From: Pseudomonadota bacterium | GTDB lineage: Bacteria; Desulfobacterota; Desulfobulbia; Desulfobulbales; Desulfocapsaceae | Length of the DNA: 64,000 nucleotides | Assembly: GCA_023412495.1 (NCBI GenBank) | Contig: JAEYNP010000013.1 | Span: forward strand, 134,304-198,303 | Direction: 5' to 3' | In this document: positions 8,180 to 17,115 of the stretch, piece after piece | Position numbering within the stretch: position 1 is the first letter of the stretch | Layout: every line of letters starts with the position of its first letter | Made by a program: the position numbers and the translations under genes | Notes under the pieces: generated by a model | Told to the model about the DNA's origin: nothing | Seen by the model: only the letters and a program-made list of their open reading frames with translations | Database searches by the model: none

Positions 8180-10306
8180 ATGAAATACCCGATCAAGAAA
8201 ACCCTCCTCATCGTCGCGGGCTGCGCCGTGGTCATCCTCGTCGCCACTCTCGTCAACTACCGTATTACCCAGCATGTGGTGGAAAAAACGGTTATCGCCC
8301 AGCAGGAGGAAATGGCGGGGAAGGCGGTCAACACCGTGGAAATGTGGCTCAACCAGCAGATGAAGATCCTCGAGGCCACCGCCGGCGCCGTTTCCCTCGG
8401 CAATCTCAGCGATGATCCGCAAACCCTGCAGCTCCTCGGCATGGCCATGCAGGCCGGCCATTTCACCGACGTCTATATCGGCACACCGGGAGGCAAGCTC
8501 ATCGACGGGGCCCGCTGGACCCCGCCCGCCCATTACGACCCCCGCGACCGGCCCTGGTACAGGCGGGCGGTCGAGACCGGGGGCATGAGTTTCACCACCC
8601 CCTATATCGATCTGGTCACCAACGAGATGGTCATCGCCCTGGTCAAGCCGCTCACGTTAGACGGCGAGTTCGTCGGCGTCATGGGGGCCGACACGGTGCT
8701 GGACACCCTGGTGGCAAACGTCCTCCATTACAAACAGAGCGAGTCCGGCTTCGCCTTCATCGTCGAAAGGGGGGGCACTATCCTCGTTCACCCGGAGAAG
8801 AGCTACGTCATGCGGGCCAGGCTGCAGCGGATCGAACCGGCTCTGGAAGGCAAGCTCGGGACCTTCGAGCACGACCGCGTAGGGACGATTTCCTACCGGG
8901 GCGCCGACGGCCGGGACAACCTCCTCTCCTTCAAGCAAATCACCGGCTCCGACTGGTTCCTGTGCATCACCGTGCCCCGTGATGAAGCCTATTCGCTGAC
9001 CCGCAAGACCACCATGGTCTTCGCCATGGAGATCGTCCTGCGGCTGCTCGGCATCCTGCTGCTCATGGTCCTGGTCGGGCTCGGAGCCGGCAGCGCGGTC
9101 ATCTTTCTCTTCAGCAAACGTTACAGCACGGCGGTCCAGCAGCACCGGGAGGAGCTGCACGGCATCAGCCGCGACCTGGAGTGGAACATCACCAAGAGGA
9201 TGGAGGTCGAGACCTACTACAAGACCCTGTTCAACGTGGCCAACGACGCCATCCTGATCAGCAACGACCAGGCCTATGTGGAGTGCAACCAGAAGGCGGT
9301 GGAGATGTTCGGCCTGCCGCGGGAGGAACTGCTGAAACGAACCATCCTCGACTGCTCCCCGGAGCTGCAGCCGGACGGCGTAAGGAGCAGCGAGCGCCTC
9401 GCCGAGATCCTCCGGGATTCGCGCAACGGCAAGCAGAACGTCTTCCGCTGGTCCTTCATCCGCGCCGACGGCGTGGAATTCCCGGCCTCTGTGGGGCTGA
9501 CCAGCTTCACCCTGAACGACCGTGATCTGGTGCTGTCGTCGATCCGCGATATCTCCAAGCGGGTCGACGCCGAGATGCAGCTCATGCAGGCCCAGAAGAT
9601 GGCGGCGGTGGGCGAGATGCTGGGGGCCATCGCCCATCAGTGGCGCCAGCCGCTCAATACCCTCTCCACCTATATTTCGAGTCTCCAGGCGGCCCATTAC
9701 AACGGCATGCTCTCCAAGGAAGTGGTCGAGCGGGTGGTCACCGGCGCGAGCGATCAGATCTCCTTCATGTCCAAGACCATAGACGACTTCCGCAACTTCT
9801 TCAAGCCGTCGAAGACCAAGGGGCCGGTCGACATCCTCAAGGCCGTGATCAGCGCGGTGAAGCTGATGGAGGCCCAGATGCGCCACAACCGCATCAACCT
9901 CACCGTCACCAACCAGGCGGGGACCAATTCGCTGATGGTCTTCGGCTACCAGGGCGAGTTCATCCATGTCCTGGTCAACATCCTGGCGAACGCCAAGGAC
10001 GCCATCCTCGAAAACGACGAGCGGCGGCCGGGCTCGACGGAGAGGCTCATCAACATCGCCGTCTCCCAGACCGCCGAGACTGCGATCATAGAGATCGCCG
10101 ACAGCGGCGGCGGCATACCGGAACATCTCCTGCCAAAAATCTTCAATCCTTATTATACTACCAAAAGCACCTCCTCCGGCACCGGCATGGGGCTCTACAT
10201 GTCGAAGATGATTGTGGAAAAGGAGATGGAGGGGGAGATCAAGGCGGAGAATACAAGAAATGGTGCCAAGTTTACGATTACCTTGGCGAAATGGGGGCAA
10301 AACTGA
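8180..10306 (+). CDS. Cache-PAS sensor histidine kinase
   Basis: A 708-residue membrane-bound sensor kinase. A transmembrane helix (about residues 9-28) is followed by a periplasmic Cache-type sensor domain (motifs TDVYIGTPGGKLIDG and DPRDRPWYRRAV), a second membrane helix near 285-312, a PAS domain (about 345-465) and an HPK4-like dimerisation box MLGAIAHQWRQPLN with phospho-accepting His486. The ATPase domain has an N box (NILANAKDAI), G1 (ADSGGGIP) and G2 (GTGMGLYMSK). Cache domains of this type often bind amino acids or small carboxylates. It sits directly before a sigma-54 response regulator and the liv transporter, so it probably senses the transported substrate. Confidence 0.93.
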   Translation: MKYPIKKTLLIVAGCAVVILVATLVNYRITQHVVEKTVIAQQEEMAGKAVNTVEMWLNQQMKILEATAGAVSLGNLSDDPQTLQLLGMAMQAGHFTDVYIGTPGGKLIDGARWTPPAHYDPRDRPWYRRAVETGGMSFTTPYIDLVTNEMVIALVKPLTLDGEFVGVMGADTVLDTLVANVLHYKQSESGFAFIVERGGTILVHPEKSYVMRARLQRIEPALEGKLGTFEHDRVGTISYRGADGRDNLLSFKQITGSDWFLCITVPRDEAYSLTRKTTMVFAMEIVLRLLGILLLMVLVGLGAGSAVIFLFSKRYSTAVQQHREELHGISRDLEWNITKRMEVETYYKTLFNVANDAILISNDQAYVECNQKAVEMFGLPREELLKRTILDCSPELQPDGVRSSERLAEILRDSRNGKQNVFRWSFIRADGVEFPASVGLTSFTLNDRDLVLSSIRDISKRVDAEMQLMQAQKMAAVGEMLGAIAHQWRQPLNTLSTYISSLQAAHYNGMLSKEVVERVVTGASDQISFMSKTIDDFRNFFKPSKTKGPVDILKAVISAVKLMEAQMRHNRINLTVTNQAGTNSLMVFGYQGEFIHVLVNILANAKDAILENDERRPGSTERLINIAVSQTAETAIIEIADSGGGIPEHLLPKIFNPYYTTKSTSSGTGMGLYMSKMIVEKEMEGEIKAENTRNGAKFTITLAKWGQN

Positions 10307-10410
10307 CCGCTGATAGCCGATAGCTGCGCAGGTGCGTAGGGTGGCATTTCATGCACCTGGTGCACGGAGTGCACCCTGCCTGGGCTGAACGCTGACAGCT
10401 GATAGCTTTC
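10304..10410 (+). repeat. CTGACCGCTGA-type short repeats with GGTGCA hairpins
   Basis: The spacer between kinase and regulator contains CTGACCGCTGATAGC at its start and GAACGCTGACAGCTGATAG at its end, framing GGTGCA/TGCACC inverted repeats. Similar CTGACCGCTGA heptad strings occur at 12761-12790 and 53797-53826. Confidence 0.55.
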
Positions 10411-10412
10411 TT

Positions 10413-11819
10413 ATGATCACTTCTGAAATGAAAAACTGCCACATCCTCCTGGTCGACGACGAGCAGTCGGAGCTGGATGCCTACAGCCTGCTGCTGATGT
10501 CCATGGGGATCAGGCACGTGGTCACCGAGAACGACAGCCGGCGCGTATCGGCGCGGCTTGCCGCCATGCAGTCGCCCATCGTCTTCCTGGACCTGAACAT
10601 GCCCTACATGACCGGTCAGGACGTGCTGCGCGAGCTGAAGATCAAGCATCCCCAGGTGCCGGTGGTCATCATCACCGCCAATTCGGAGATCGAGACGGCG
10701 GTGGAGTGCCTGCGCCTGGGGGCCCACGACTATCTGGTCAAGCCCATCGACCTGAAGATGTTCAGCTCGGCCCTGCGCAACGCCCTGGAAATCAGCCTGC
10801 TGCGCAACGAGGTGATGTCCCTGAAAGGCATCTCCTTTACCGCCGGCGGCACAAGGCACCCGGCCTTCGACCGGATTGTCACCCGGAACCCGGCCATGCT
10901 GTCCATCTTCCAGTATGTCGAGTCGATCGCGGGCAGCGGCATGCCTACTCTGATCCTGGGCGAGACCGGCTCGGGCAAGGAGCTGATCGCCAAGGCCATC
11001 CACGACATCAGCGGCGTCCCCGGCGAGTATGTGGCAGTGGACGTCTCGGGCCTCGACGACACCCTCTTCTCCGACACTCTCTTCGGCCACGTCCGGGGCG
11101 CCTACACGGGGGCAGAAGGGCCGCGTCCGGGCCTCATCGAAAAGGCCGCCGGCGGCACAATTTTCCTCGACGAGATCGGCGACCTGGCCGAGGTCTCCCA
11201 GGTCAAGCTGCTGCGGCTCCTTCAGGAGAACATTTATTACCCGCTGGGCTCCGACAAGCCGAAGCAGTGCCAGGCCCGGATCATCACCGCAGCCAACAAG
11301 GACCTCACCATGCTGGCCGGAAAGGACGGTGAGTTCCGTATGGACCTCTACTATCGCCTGTCCACCCACCTTATCCGCATCCCGCCGCTCAGGGAAAGAC
11401 GGGAAGACATCCCGGCGCTTGTCCATTTCCTCGCCGCCGAGTCCGCCGCCTCGATGAGCCGGAAGACGCCGGCGGTGAGCGACCGGGCAATGGCGCGGCT
11501 CATGAACCACCCGTTCTGGGGCAATATCAGGGAACTCAAGGCCTACATCGCCGACGCCGTGGCCCGTTGCGAGCAGGGGCTGATTACCGAGAACCTCATC
11601 GCCGAGCGTCTGACCGGCCTTGCTCCGGGCAAAACCGCGGCGAGCGCCGAAGCGGCATCCCTCACCGCTCTCTTCGGCCGTTTCCCGACGCTCGAGGAAC
11701 TCACCGAATATGCCGTCGACGAGGCCCTGGCCGCCGCCGAGAACAACCAGAGCCAGGCCGCGCGGCTGCTGGGGATCTCGCGGCAGGCGCTGAATAAGAG
11801 GTTGAAGAAGAAGGGATAG
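10413..11819 (+). CDS. Sigma-54-dependent response regulator (NtrC family)
   Basis: A 468-residue regulator with three domains: a receiver (acidic pocket D15/D16, phospho-acceptor Asp60 in FLDLNMP, Lys in YLVKPID), an AAA+ sigma-54 activation domain (Walker A GETGSGKE, GAYTGA loop, Walker B GGTIFLDEIGD) and a C-terminal Fis-type helix-turn-helix (NQSQAARLLGISRQALNKRL). The GAFTGA loop has F to Y, a conservative change seen in active members. Paired with the kinase just upstream. The nearby palindromes at 12622-12657 and the -24/-12 element at 12799 make the liv operon its most likely target. Confidence 0.93.
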   Translation: MITSEMKNCHILLVDDEQSELDAYSLLLMSMGIRHVVTENDSRRVSARLAAMQSPIVFLDLNMPYMTGQDVLRELKIKHPQVPVVIITANSEIETAVECLRLGAHDYLVKPIDLKMFSSALRNALEISLLRNEVMSLKGISFTAGGTRHPAFDRIVTRNPAMLSIFQYVESIAGSGMPTLILGETGSGKELIAKAIHDISGVPGEYVAVDVSGLDDTLFSDTLFGHVRGAYTGAEGPRPGLIEKAAGGTIFLDEIGDLAEVSQVKLLRLLQENIYYPLGSDKPKQCQARIITAANKDLTMLAGKDGEFRMDLYYRLSTHLIRIPPLRERREDIPALVHFLAAESAASMSRKTPAVSDRAMARLMNHPFWGNIRELKAYIADAVARCEQGLITENLIAERLTGLAPGKTAASAEAASLTALFGRFPTLEELTEYAVDEALAAAENNQSQAARLLGISRQALNKRLKKKG

Positions 11820-11832
11820 TTCTTCAACCGGC

Positions 11833-12441
11833 TCATGTGGTTCCCTTCTTGTGCCGCTCCATTTGAGGGCGGATCTGATGGTCGTAGCAGGTTGGACAGA
11901 TGCTATGACTAAACTGTACCGGGGCGTGAGCGGAGATGTATCTTTCCACCTCCTGCCAGTTTTGCTGCTCATCACGGATTCGCTTGCAATAGGAACAGAT
12001 CGGCAGCTTTCCCAGCAATTGCCGTTCCTCAGCGAGCGTCCTGGTCAACTCGGCGTTGATAACGCGCAGTGCCTCTTCCCGCTGTTCCTGTTCCGTGATA
12101 TCCCACACAAACATACTGTTCCGTTGCTCCCCATTGTCTTTATAGACGGCGGAAGCGACCGCAGCTGAAAACCAACTGCCGTCCTTGCGCCGCATCGGTA
12201 GGACCCCCTGAAAGCGACCCGTCTCCAGACGCTTTGCCAGCGCCTCAGTAGCCTTGGAGTCCGACAGGTCGATTACGCTGCTGCGCCCGAGAGTTAGAAA
12301 TTCGTCGAGTGTGTATCCGAAGAGCTCACAGGCCGCCGGGTTGGCATAGAGGATTGCCCCGTCACCCGGACGTGTAAGAAACGCCGCAGCGAGCCCGTGC
12401 GTCACAAGTTGGGCGTAGATCGATAGCCCCGATTCGTTCAT
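11833..12441 (-). CDS. PAS protein with C-terminal CxxC..CxxC domain
   Basis: A 202-residue soluble protein. Residues about 10-125 form a PAS domain (ILYANPAACELFGYT, MRRKDGSWFSA, WDITEQEQREEAL), followed by a short coiled coil and a Cys4 module: LPICSYCKRIRD, then VERYISAH, then SICPTCYD. This module is known at the C termini of many receiver and PAS proteins and probably binds a metal such as zinc; its role is unknown. There is no output domain. The gene converges on the response regulator with a gap of 13 bases and may modulate the same pathway. Confidence 0.85.
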   Translation of the reverse strand: MNESGLSIYAQLVTHGLAAAFLTRPGDGAILYANPAACELFGYTLDEFLTLGRSSVIDLSDSKATEALAKRLETGRFQGVLPMRRKDGSWFSAAVASAVYKDNGEQRNSMFVWDITEQEQREEALRVINAELTRTLAEERQLLGKLPICSYCKRIRDEQQNWQEVERYISAHAPVQFSHSICPTCYDHQIRPQMERHKKGTT

Positions 12442-12621
12442 TCTATCCCCTCTCTTTCAATAGTTTTGTGTTATGCCGCTTGCTGCCCTTAGGACTCAGC
12501 TGACTGCAAATGAACACAGCCCTCCTATTAACAAGAATTAATAATTATATAGCTTTACTATAAAGCGACTTGTGGAAGTTGCATAAGCAAAACAACAGAA
12601 TCTGTCAGGCGATACTCTGAC

Positions 12622-12668
12622 GTCAACCATAGTTGACACGGTCAACCCAGGTTGACCGCAAAGTTGAC
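12622..12668 (+). promoter_or_regulatory. Palindromic activator-binding cluster upstream of liv operon
   Basis: Two inverted repeats of identical geometry, GTCAAC-N4-GTTGAC, lie at 12622-12637 and 12641-12656; the second extends to GGTCAACC-CA-GGTTGACC. A further GTTGAC half site is at 12663. They are about 150 bases before the -24 element at 12800, a normal position for enhancer sites of sigma-54 activators. Confidence 0.7.
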
Positions 12669-12760
12669 ACATGCAACCCGGTCTCTCCATCTCCCAAAAC
12701 ACCCTTGCTCGTTTTTCCCCTCCACGGCCTTCAAAAGGATAAGGGCCGGGCCTCTTCAAG

Positions 12761-12790
12761 CTGAGCCCTGACCGCTGACCGCTGACAGCT
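12761..12790 (+). repeat. CTGACCGCTGACCGCTGA short tandem string
   Basis: Heptad-like repetition of GCTGACC lying between the activator sites and the -24/-12 promoter of the liv operon. Related strings are at 10304-10410 and 53797-53826. Function unknown. Confidence 0.5.
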
Positions 12791-12798
12791 TTTTTTCC

Positions 12799-12814
12799 TG
12801 GCACACAATTTGTT
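12799..12814 (+). promoter_or_regulatory. Sigma-54 promoter of livKHMGF
   Basis: TGGCAC-ACAAT-TTGTT matches the -24/-12 consensus TGGCAC-N5-TTGCW with the required GG-N10-GT spacing. It lies 73 bases before the livK start, and is preceded by the palindromic cluster. Confidence 0.75.
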
Positions 12815-12886
12815 AACACCACCTCGAAATGCCGCCATTGCCGTTGGCGCAATGGGAACTTTTCCAACATTCACCGAGAGGACAGC

Positions 12887-14119
12887 ATGAACCTACTGAG
12901 CAGATTCACCATCCCCGCCGTGGCCTTTTCCCTGGCCCTGGGCTCGTTCGGCCTGGCCCAGGCCAACACCGTCAAGATCGGCAACATCGAACCGATGTCC
13001 GGCCCCTCCGCCACCCTCGGCAAGCAGGGCAAGGCGGCCCGCGAGATGGCGGTCGAGGAGATCAACGCCGCGGGCGGCATCAAATCCCTGGGCGGCATGA
13101 AGCTCGAGCTGATCTACGCCGACTCCGAGTCTAAACCCGAGAAAGGCGTGGCCGAGGCTGAACGACTGATCAATACCGAGAAGGTTCATGTGCTCACCGG
13201 CTGCTGGAACAGCGCCGTCACCTATCCGACCACCGCGGTGGCCGAGCGCTACGGCATCCCCTTCGTCGTGCCGGTCTCCGTGGCCGACAAGATCACCGAG
13301 CAGGGCTTCAAGAACGTCTTCCGCATCGCCGCCAAAGACTCCTGGTGGACCCGCGACCAGTTCACCTTCCTGAAGGACATGCAGGAAGAATTCGGCACCA
13401 AGGTCGAGAAACTGGCTTTCGTTTATGAAAACGGCGACTGGGGCAAGGGCTTTGCCACCCAGTGGAAGAAGCTCGCCGAGGAAGGCGGCTATAAGGTCGT
13501 CCTCGACGAACCCTATCCCTCCACCGCCACCGACCTGAGCCCCGTGGTCCAGAAGATCCGCCGGGCCAACCCCGATGTCCTGATGCTCGTCTCCAACGCA
13601 GCCGACGCCATCCTCCTCACCAACACCATCGCCGAATATAAGGTGAAGGTGAAGGCCATCGTCGCCTCCGGCGGCGGCCATGCCGACCCGTCCTTCATGA
13701 AGGCCGTGGGCAAGAACGCCGAGAACCTCTTCGACATCGTCGAGTGGGAAACCGACGTCAACAAGCCGGGCGCCAAAGAGGCCAACGACAAGTACAAGGC
13801 CAAGAACGGCGAGAATCTGACCGGCGAAGCGGTTGACGCTTACCTGGCGATGTATGTCATTAAGGACGCCCTGGAGCGCGCCGGCTCTCTTGAGCCCGCC
13901 AAGATCCGCGAAGCGCTGGCCGCCACCAACCTGACCGACGGCCCGGGCATGATCGTTGGCTACGATGCGGTGAAGTTCGATGCCACCGGCCAGAACGAGA
14001 ACGCCTCCCCGGTCATCGTCCAGGTCGCCGACCTCGGCCAAGGCCTCGAGCGCGTCACCATCTGGCCGAAAAACGCTCGCCGCGCCGGCTACACCCCGGT
14101 TTTCCCGGCCACCAAGTAA
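12887..14119 (+). CDS. livK: ABC transporter substrate-binding protein, LivK type
   Basis: A 410-residue periplasmic binding protein with a signal peptide ending near AQA (about residue 26). The mature part begins TVKIGNIEPMSGPSATLGKQG, typical of the Leu/Ile/Val-binding (type I) fold that binds branched-chain amino acids, amides or aromatic acids. Several features fit the urea/amide/branched-chain group, so the exact ligand is uncertain. First gene of a livKHMGF operon, separated from livH by a strong hairpin terminator and a repeat, which would favour high expression of the binding protein relative to the membrane parts. Confidence 0.93.
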   Translation: MNLLSRFTIPAVAFSLALGSFGLAQANTVKIGNIEPMSGPSATLGKQGKAAREMAVEEINAAGGIKSLGGMKLELIYADSESKPEKGVAEAERLINTEKVHVLTGCWNSAVTYPTTAVAERYGIPFVVPVSVADKITEQGFKNVFRIAAKDSWWTRDQFTFLKDMQEEFGTKVEKLAFVYENGDWGKGFATQWKKLAEEGGYKVVLDEPYPSTATDLSPVVQKIRRANPDVLMLVSNAADAILLTNTIAEYKVKVKAIVASGGGHADPSFMKAVGKNAENLFDIVEWETDVNKPGAKEANDKYKAKNGENLTGEAVDAYLAMYVIKDALERAGSLEPAKIREALAATNLTDGPGMIVGYDAVKFDATGQNENASPVIVQVADLGQGLERVTIWPKNARRAGYTPVFPATK

Positions 14120-14140
14120 GGGATAGCGGCAACTGAGTCC

Positions 14141-14179
14141 GGCAGGCGGATAACGAGGTTATTCCGCCTGCCGATTTTT
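14141..14179 (+). terminator. Terminator or attenuator between livK and livH
   Basis: GGCAGGCGG-ATAAC pairs with GTTATTCCGCCTGCC with one bulge, followed by GATTTTTTCGG. It probably ends part of the livK transcripts. Confidence 0.85.
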
Positions 14180-14190
14180 TCGGCACATTG

Positions 14191-14400
14191 GTACCTTAGA
14201 AATTCGTTTCTTGTTTTTAGAGCCTTTTGCAAAATGAGGATTTTCGTTCAAGATCAAGGCATGCGAAAAATTTTACCGCAGGCATATAGTTAATATTCCG
14301 AGGATAAAATTTTGAGCATAACACAGAGATTGGGCGAAAAGACCATTTTGCGAGAGGCTCTTTAGAAACGAATTTCGTGAAGGTACTCATACCCCCTCGT
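14191..14400 (+). repeat. Multi-hairpin repeat, copy interrupted by a small element
   Basis: The left arm GTACCTTAGAAATTCGTTTC (14191-14210) and right arm GAAACGAATTTCGTGAAGGT (14365-14384) of hairpin 1 are intact but separated by an inserted inverted-repeat element at 14220-14360. A CCCCCTCGTGGGG module follows, just before the livH ribosome binding site. Confidence 0.8.
14220..14360 (+). mobile_element. MITE-like element, family A copy 1
   Basis: A 141-base element with terminal inverted repeats GAGCCTTTTGCAAAATG and CATTTTGCGAGAGGCTC (two mismatches). It is flanked by TTTA on both sides (14216-14219 and 14361-14364), consistent with a target-site duplication. The interior is shared, in opposite orientation, with the element at 21360-21500. 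It has no coding capacity. Confidence 0.75.
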
Positions 14401-14420
14401 GGGGTGTCTGGGAGGTTACA

Positions 14421-15308
14421 ATGCTCTACGTCATCGAGGACATGATCAACGGTATTCTCATGGGATCGATCTACGGCCTCACAGCCATGGGTCTCACCAT
14501 CATCTTCGGGGTCCTCAAGGTCATCAACTTCGCCCACGGCTCCTTGCTCATGGTCGGGATGTACGCCTCCTACTGGGCCATCACCCTGTCCGGCGTCCAC
14601 CCCTACCTGGCGCTTGCCGTCGTTATCCCGGTGATGTTCGTCTTCGGCTACGCGTTGCAGAACATTGTCATCAAACCGATCTTCATCGCCGAAAAAAATG
14701 TCCGCGAGCCGATCACGGTCATCATCGTCACCACCGGCATCTGGTACATTCTCGACAACCTGACGCTGCTCGTCTTCGGGCCGCAGTACCGGTCGCTCAC
14801 AGACAACCCGCTGCAGGGACAGATGTTCGAACTGGGCTCGATGTTCATTTCGGCGCCCAAGTTCTACGGCTTCATCACCGCCCTCGTCACCGCCACCGCC
14901 ATTCATCTCTTCATGCAGAAGACCGTCATGGGCAGGGCCATCCGGGCCACCAGCATGGACCGCGAGGCGGCGAGCCTTATGGGCATCAACCAGTACCGCA
15001 TCTACAACGTGGCCTTCGGCATCGGCGCGGCCACCACCGGGATCGCCGCCGTGACCCTCATCCCGTTCTACAATGTCTTTCCGACCGTCGGCGTCCTCTT
15101 CGACATCAAGGGCTTCATCATCGTCGTGCTGGGCGGACTCGGCTCGATCAGCGGAGCGCTTCTCGGCGGCATCATCATCGGCCTGATCGAGTCGGTGGGG
15201 CCGCAGTTCATGACCGCCACCTGGACCGAGGCCATCGTCTACGGCCTTTTCCTAATTGTGCTCTTCGTCAAGCCCTCGGGACTCTTCGGCCAGAAGCACG
15301 ATTGGTAA
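14421..15308 (+). CDS. livH: Branched-chain amino acid ABC permease LivH
   Basis: A 295-residue integral membrane permease with about eight hydrophobic segments. The family features GLTAMGLTIIFGVLKVINFAHG (first part) and GGLGSISGALLGGIIIGLIE near the C terminus are present. It pairs with LivM to form the transmembrane channel. GGGAGG at 14410-14415 supports the ATG start. Lies 66 bases before livM. Confidence 0.94.
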   Translation: MLYVIEDMINGILMGSIYGLTAMGLTIIFGVLKVINFAHGSLLMVGMYASYWAITLSGVHPYLALAVVIPVMFVFGYALQNIVIKPIFIAEKNVREPITVIIVTTGIWYILDNLTLLVFGPQYRSLTDNPLQGQMFELGSMFISAPKFYGFITALVTATAIHLFMQKTVMGRAIRATSMDREAASLMGINQYRIYNVAFGIGAATTGIAAVTLIPFYNVFPTVGVLFDIKGFIIVVLGGLGSISGALLGGIIIGLIESVGPQFMTATWTEAIVYGLFLIVLFVKPSGLFGQKHDW

Positions 15309-15374
15309 CACGCGTGGAACGGCCTTCCGGAAAAATCGCCGCTTTCTTCAAATCAAAGCCTGAGGACTCATGCA

Positions 15375-16379
15375 ATGAAGCATCAGCATATCAATAAAAT
15401 CATGCTCGTCGGCCTGCTGGTGATAGCCTTTGCGCTGCCGCTGGTGATCCGCAGCGCGACCTATCTGCATATTCTCGTTCTGCTGTTCTTTTATGCCTAT
15501 CTGACCACCAGCTGGAACATCGTCGGCGGCTTCGCCGGAGTCCTGCCGCTCGGCCATGCCCTCTTCGTCGGCATCGGCGCCTACACCTCGACCATCCTCT
15601 CCCTGCAGTACGGCATAAGCCCGTGGCTCGGCATGCTGGTCGGCGGCGTCATCGCCACCGTCATAGGGGTGATCATCAGCCTGCCCACCCTGAAGATGCG
15701 CGGGGCCTACTTCGCGCTGGCCACCATCGCCTTTGCCGAGGGCTTCCGGGTCATGGTGGAGAACATAGACCATCTCGGTCCCCTGAACCTGAACGGCCCG
15801 CGCGGCCTGCAGATTCCGCCGCTCGAAACCGGGCTCGCCAACTTCATGTTCGCAGGAAAGGAACCGTATTATTACATCATCCTGGTCATGCTGCTCGCCG
15901 TCATGCTGATGACCTACCTCATCTCCCGCGCCAAGCTCGGCTACTACCTGATGGCCGGAGGCGAGGAGCCGGAGGCGGCCATGGCGCTCGGCGTCAACGT
16001 GGCCAGGGCCAAACTCGTCGCCATGGCGATCAGCTCTTTTCTGACAGCGCTGGCCGGAACCTTCTACGCCCAGTTCACCCTGTATATCCACCCGAAGTCG
16101 ATCATCAGCCTCGACATGTCGTTTGAGATCGCCTTCATCGCGTTGATCGGCGGCAGGGGCAGCATCGTCGGGCCGATTCTGGGAGCACTCCTGCTCCGGC
16201 CGGTCGGCGACTTCTGCCGCATCTACTTCGGCGACACCCTGCCGGGCCTGCACCTCGTCATCTTCGGCCTGGTGCTGATCCTCGTCATGCTCTACCAGCC
16301 GCGCGGCATCCAGGAGCCGATCAGCCGGGCCTACCAGGCGCTGCTGAACCGCCTGATCCCTCAACCCACCGGGAGATAA
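15375..16379 (+). CDS. livM: Branched-chain amino acid ABC permease LivM
   Basis: A 334-residue permease with eight or nine hydrophobic segments. The family blocks LTTSWNIVGGFAGVLPLGHALF and FIALIGGRGSIVGPILGA are visible in order. It forms the second half of the membrane channel and contacts LivG and LivF. It ends four bases before the livG start, so the two genes are co-transcribed. Confidence 0.94.
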   Translation: MKHQHINKIMLVGLLVIAFALPLVIRSATYLHILVLLFFYAYLTTSWNIVGGFAGVLPLGHALFVGIGAYTSTILSLQYGISPWLGMLVGGVIATVIGVIISLPTLKMRGAYFALATIAFAEGFRVMVENIDHLGPLNLNGPRGLQIPPLETGLANFMFAGKEPYYYIILVMLLAVMLMTYLISRAKLGYYLMAGGEEPEAAMALGVNVARAKLVAMAISSFLTALAGTFYAQFTLYIHPKSIISLDMSFEIAFIALIGGRGSIVGPILGALLLRPVGDFCRIYFGDTLPGLHLVIFGLVLILVMLYQPRGIQEPISRAYQALLNRLIPQPTGR

Positions 16380-16383
16380 CATC

Positions 16384-17115
16384 ATGACCATGCTGCGTGT
16401 AGAAAAAATGACCAAGCAGTTCGGGGGGTTGCGGGCCATCGACTCCCTCGATCTCACCATTGAGAAGGGCCAGATCCTCGGGCTCATCGGCCCGAACGGC
16501 GCCGGCAAGTCCACCGCTTTCAACTGCATCGCCGGGGCCTTTGCCCCGACTTCCGGGGAGATTACCTTCGAGGGCAAACGGATAAACGGCTACAAACCCT
16601 GGAATCTCTGCAAGATGGGTCTCGCCCGGACCTTCCAGATCGTCAAGCCCTTCGCCTCGAAGAACGTCCTCTACAACGTCACCGTGGCAAGCTTCTCGAC
16701 GACCAACAGCCGCAAGGTGGCCGAGGAGAAGGCGCTGGCGGTGCTGGAGTCGCTCAACTTCGCCAAGAAGAAAGACATACTCGCCGGCAACCTGACCATC
16801 GCCGACCGCAAGCGCCTGGAGATCGCCAAAGCGCTCGCCACCGAGCCGAAACTCCTGCTGCTCGACGAGGTCATGGCGGGCCTGCGGCCGAACGAAGTGG
16901 ACGAGATGGTCGAGATCCTGTTGACGCTGCGGGACCGCGGCATCACCATCTTCGTCATCGAGCATATCATGCGGGCCATCATGGCCCTGTCGGACCGGGT
17001 GGTGGTCATCCAGTTCGGCAAGAAGATCGCCGAGGGGACCCCGCAGGAAATCGCCAACAACGAAGCGGTCATCAAGGCCTATCTGGGAGAGGATTATGTC
17101 GCTGCTAAAAATTGA
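16384..17115 (+). CDS. livG: Branched-chain amino acid ABC ATPase LivG
   Basis: A 243-residue ABC ATPase. Walker A is GPNGAGKSTAF and Walker B is LLLLDEVMAGLRPNEV, with the LivG-typical MAGL after the D-loop. The signature motif is atypical: LTIADRKRLEIAKAL replaces the usual LSYGQQRRLEIARAL, so the LSGGQ serine-glycine core is largely lost. This deviation may weaken its ATP site in the LivG/LivF heterodimer. It overlaps livF by 20 bases. Confidence 0.92.
   Translation: MTMLRVEKMTKQFGGLRAIDSLDLTIEKGQILGLIGPNGAGKSTAFNCIAGAFAPTSGEITFEGKRINGYKPWNLCKMGLARTFQIVKPFASKNVLYNVTVASFSTTNSRKVAEEKALAVLESLNFAKKKDILAGNLTIADRKRLEIAKALATEPKLLLLDEVMAGLRPNEVDEMVEILLTLRDRGITIFVIEHIMRAIMALSDRVVVIQFGKKIAEGTPQEIANNEAVIKAYLGEDYVAAKN

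Noticed and set aside
8657..11975. Long minus-strand frames opposite the kinase and regulator genes
   Set aside because: Shadows of two genes whose motifs are complete on the plus strand.
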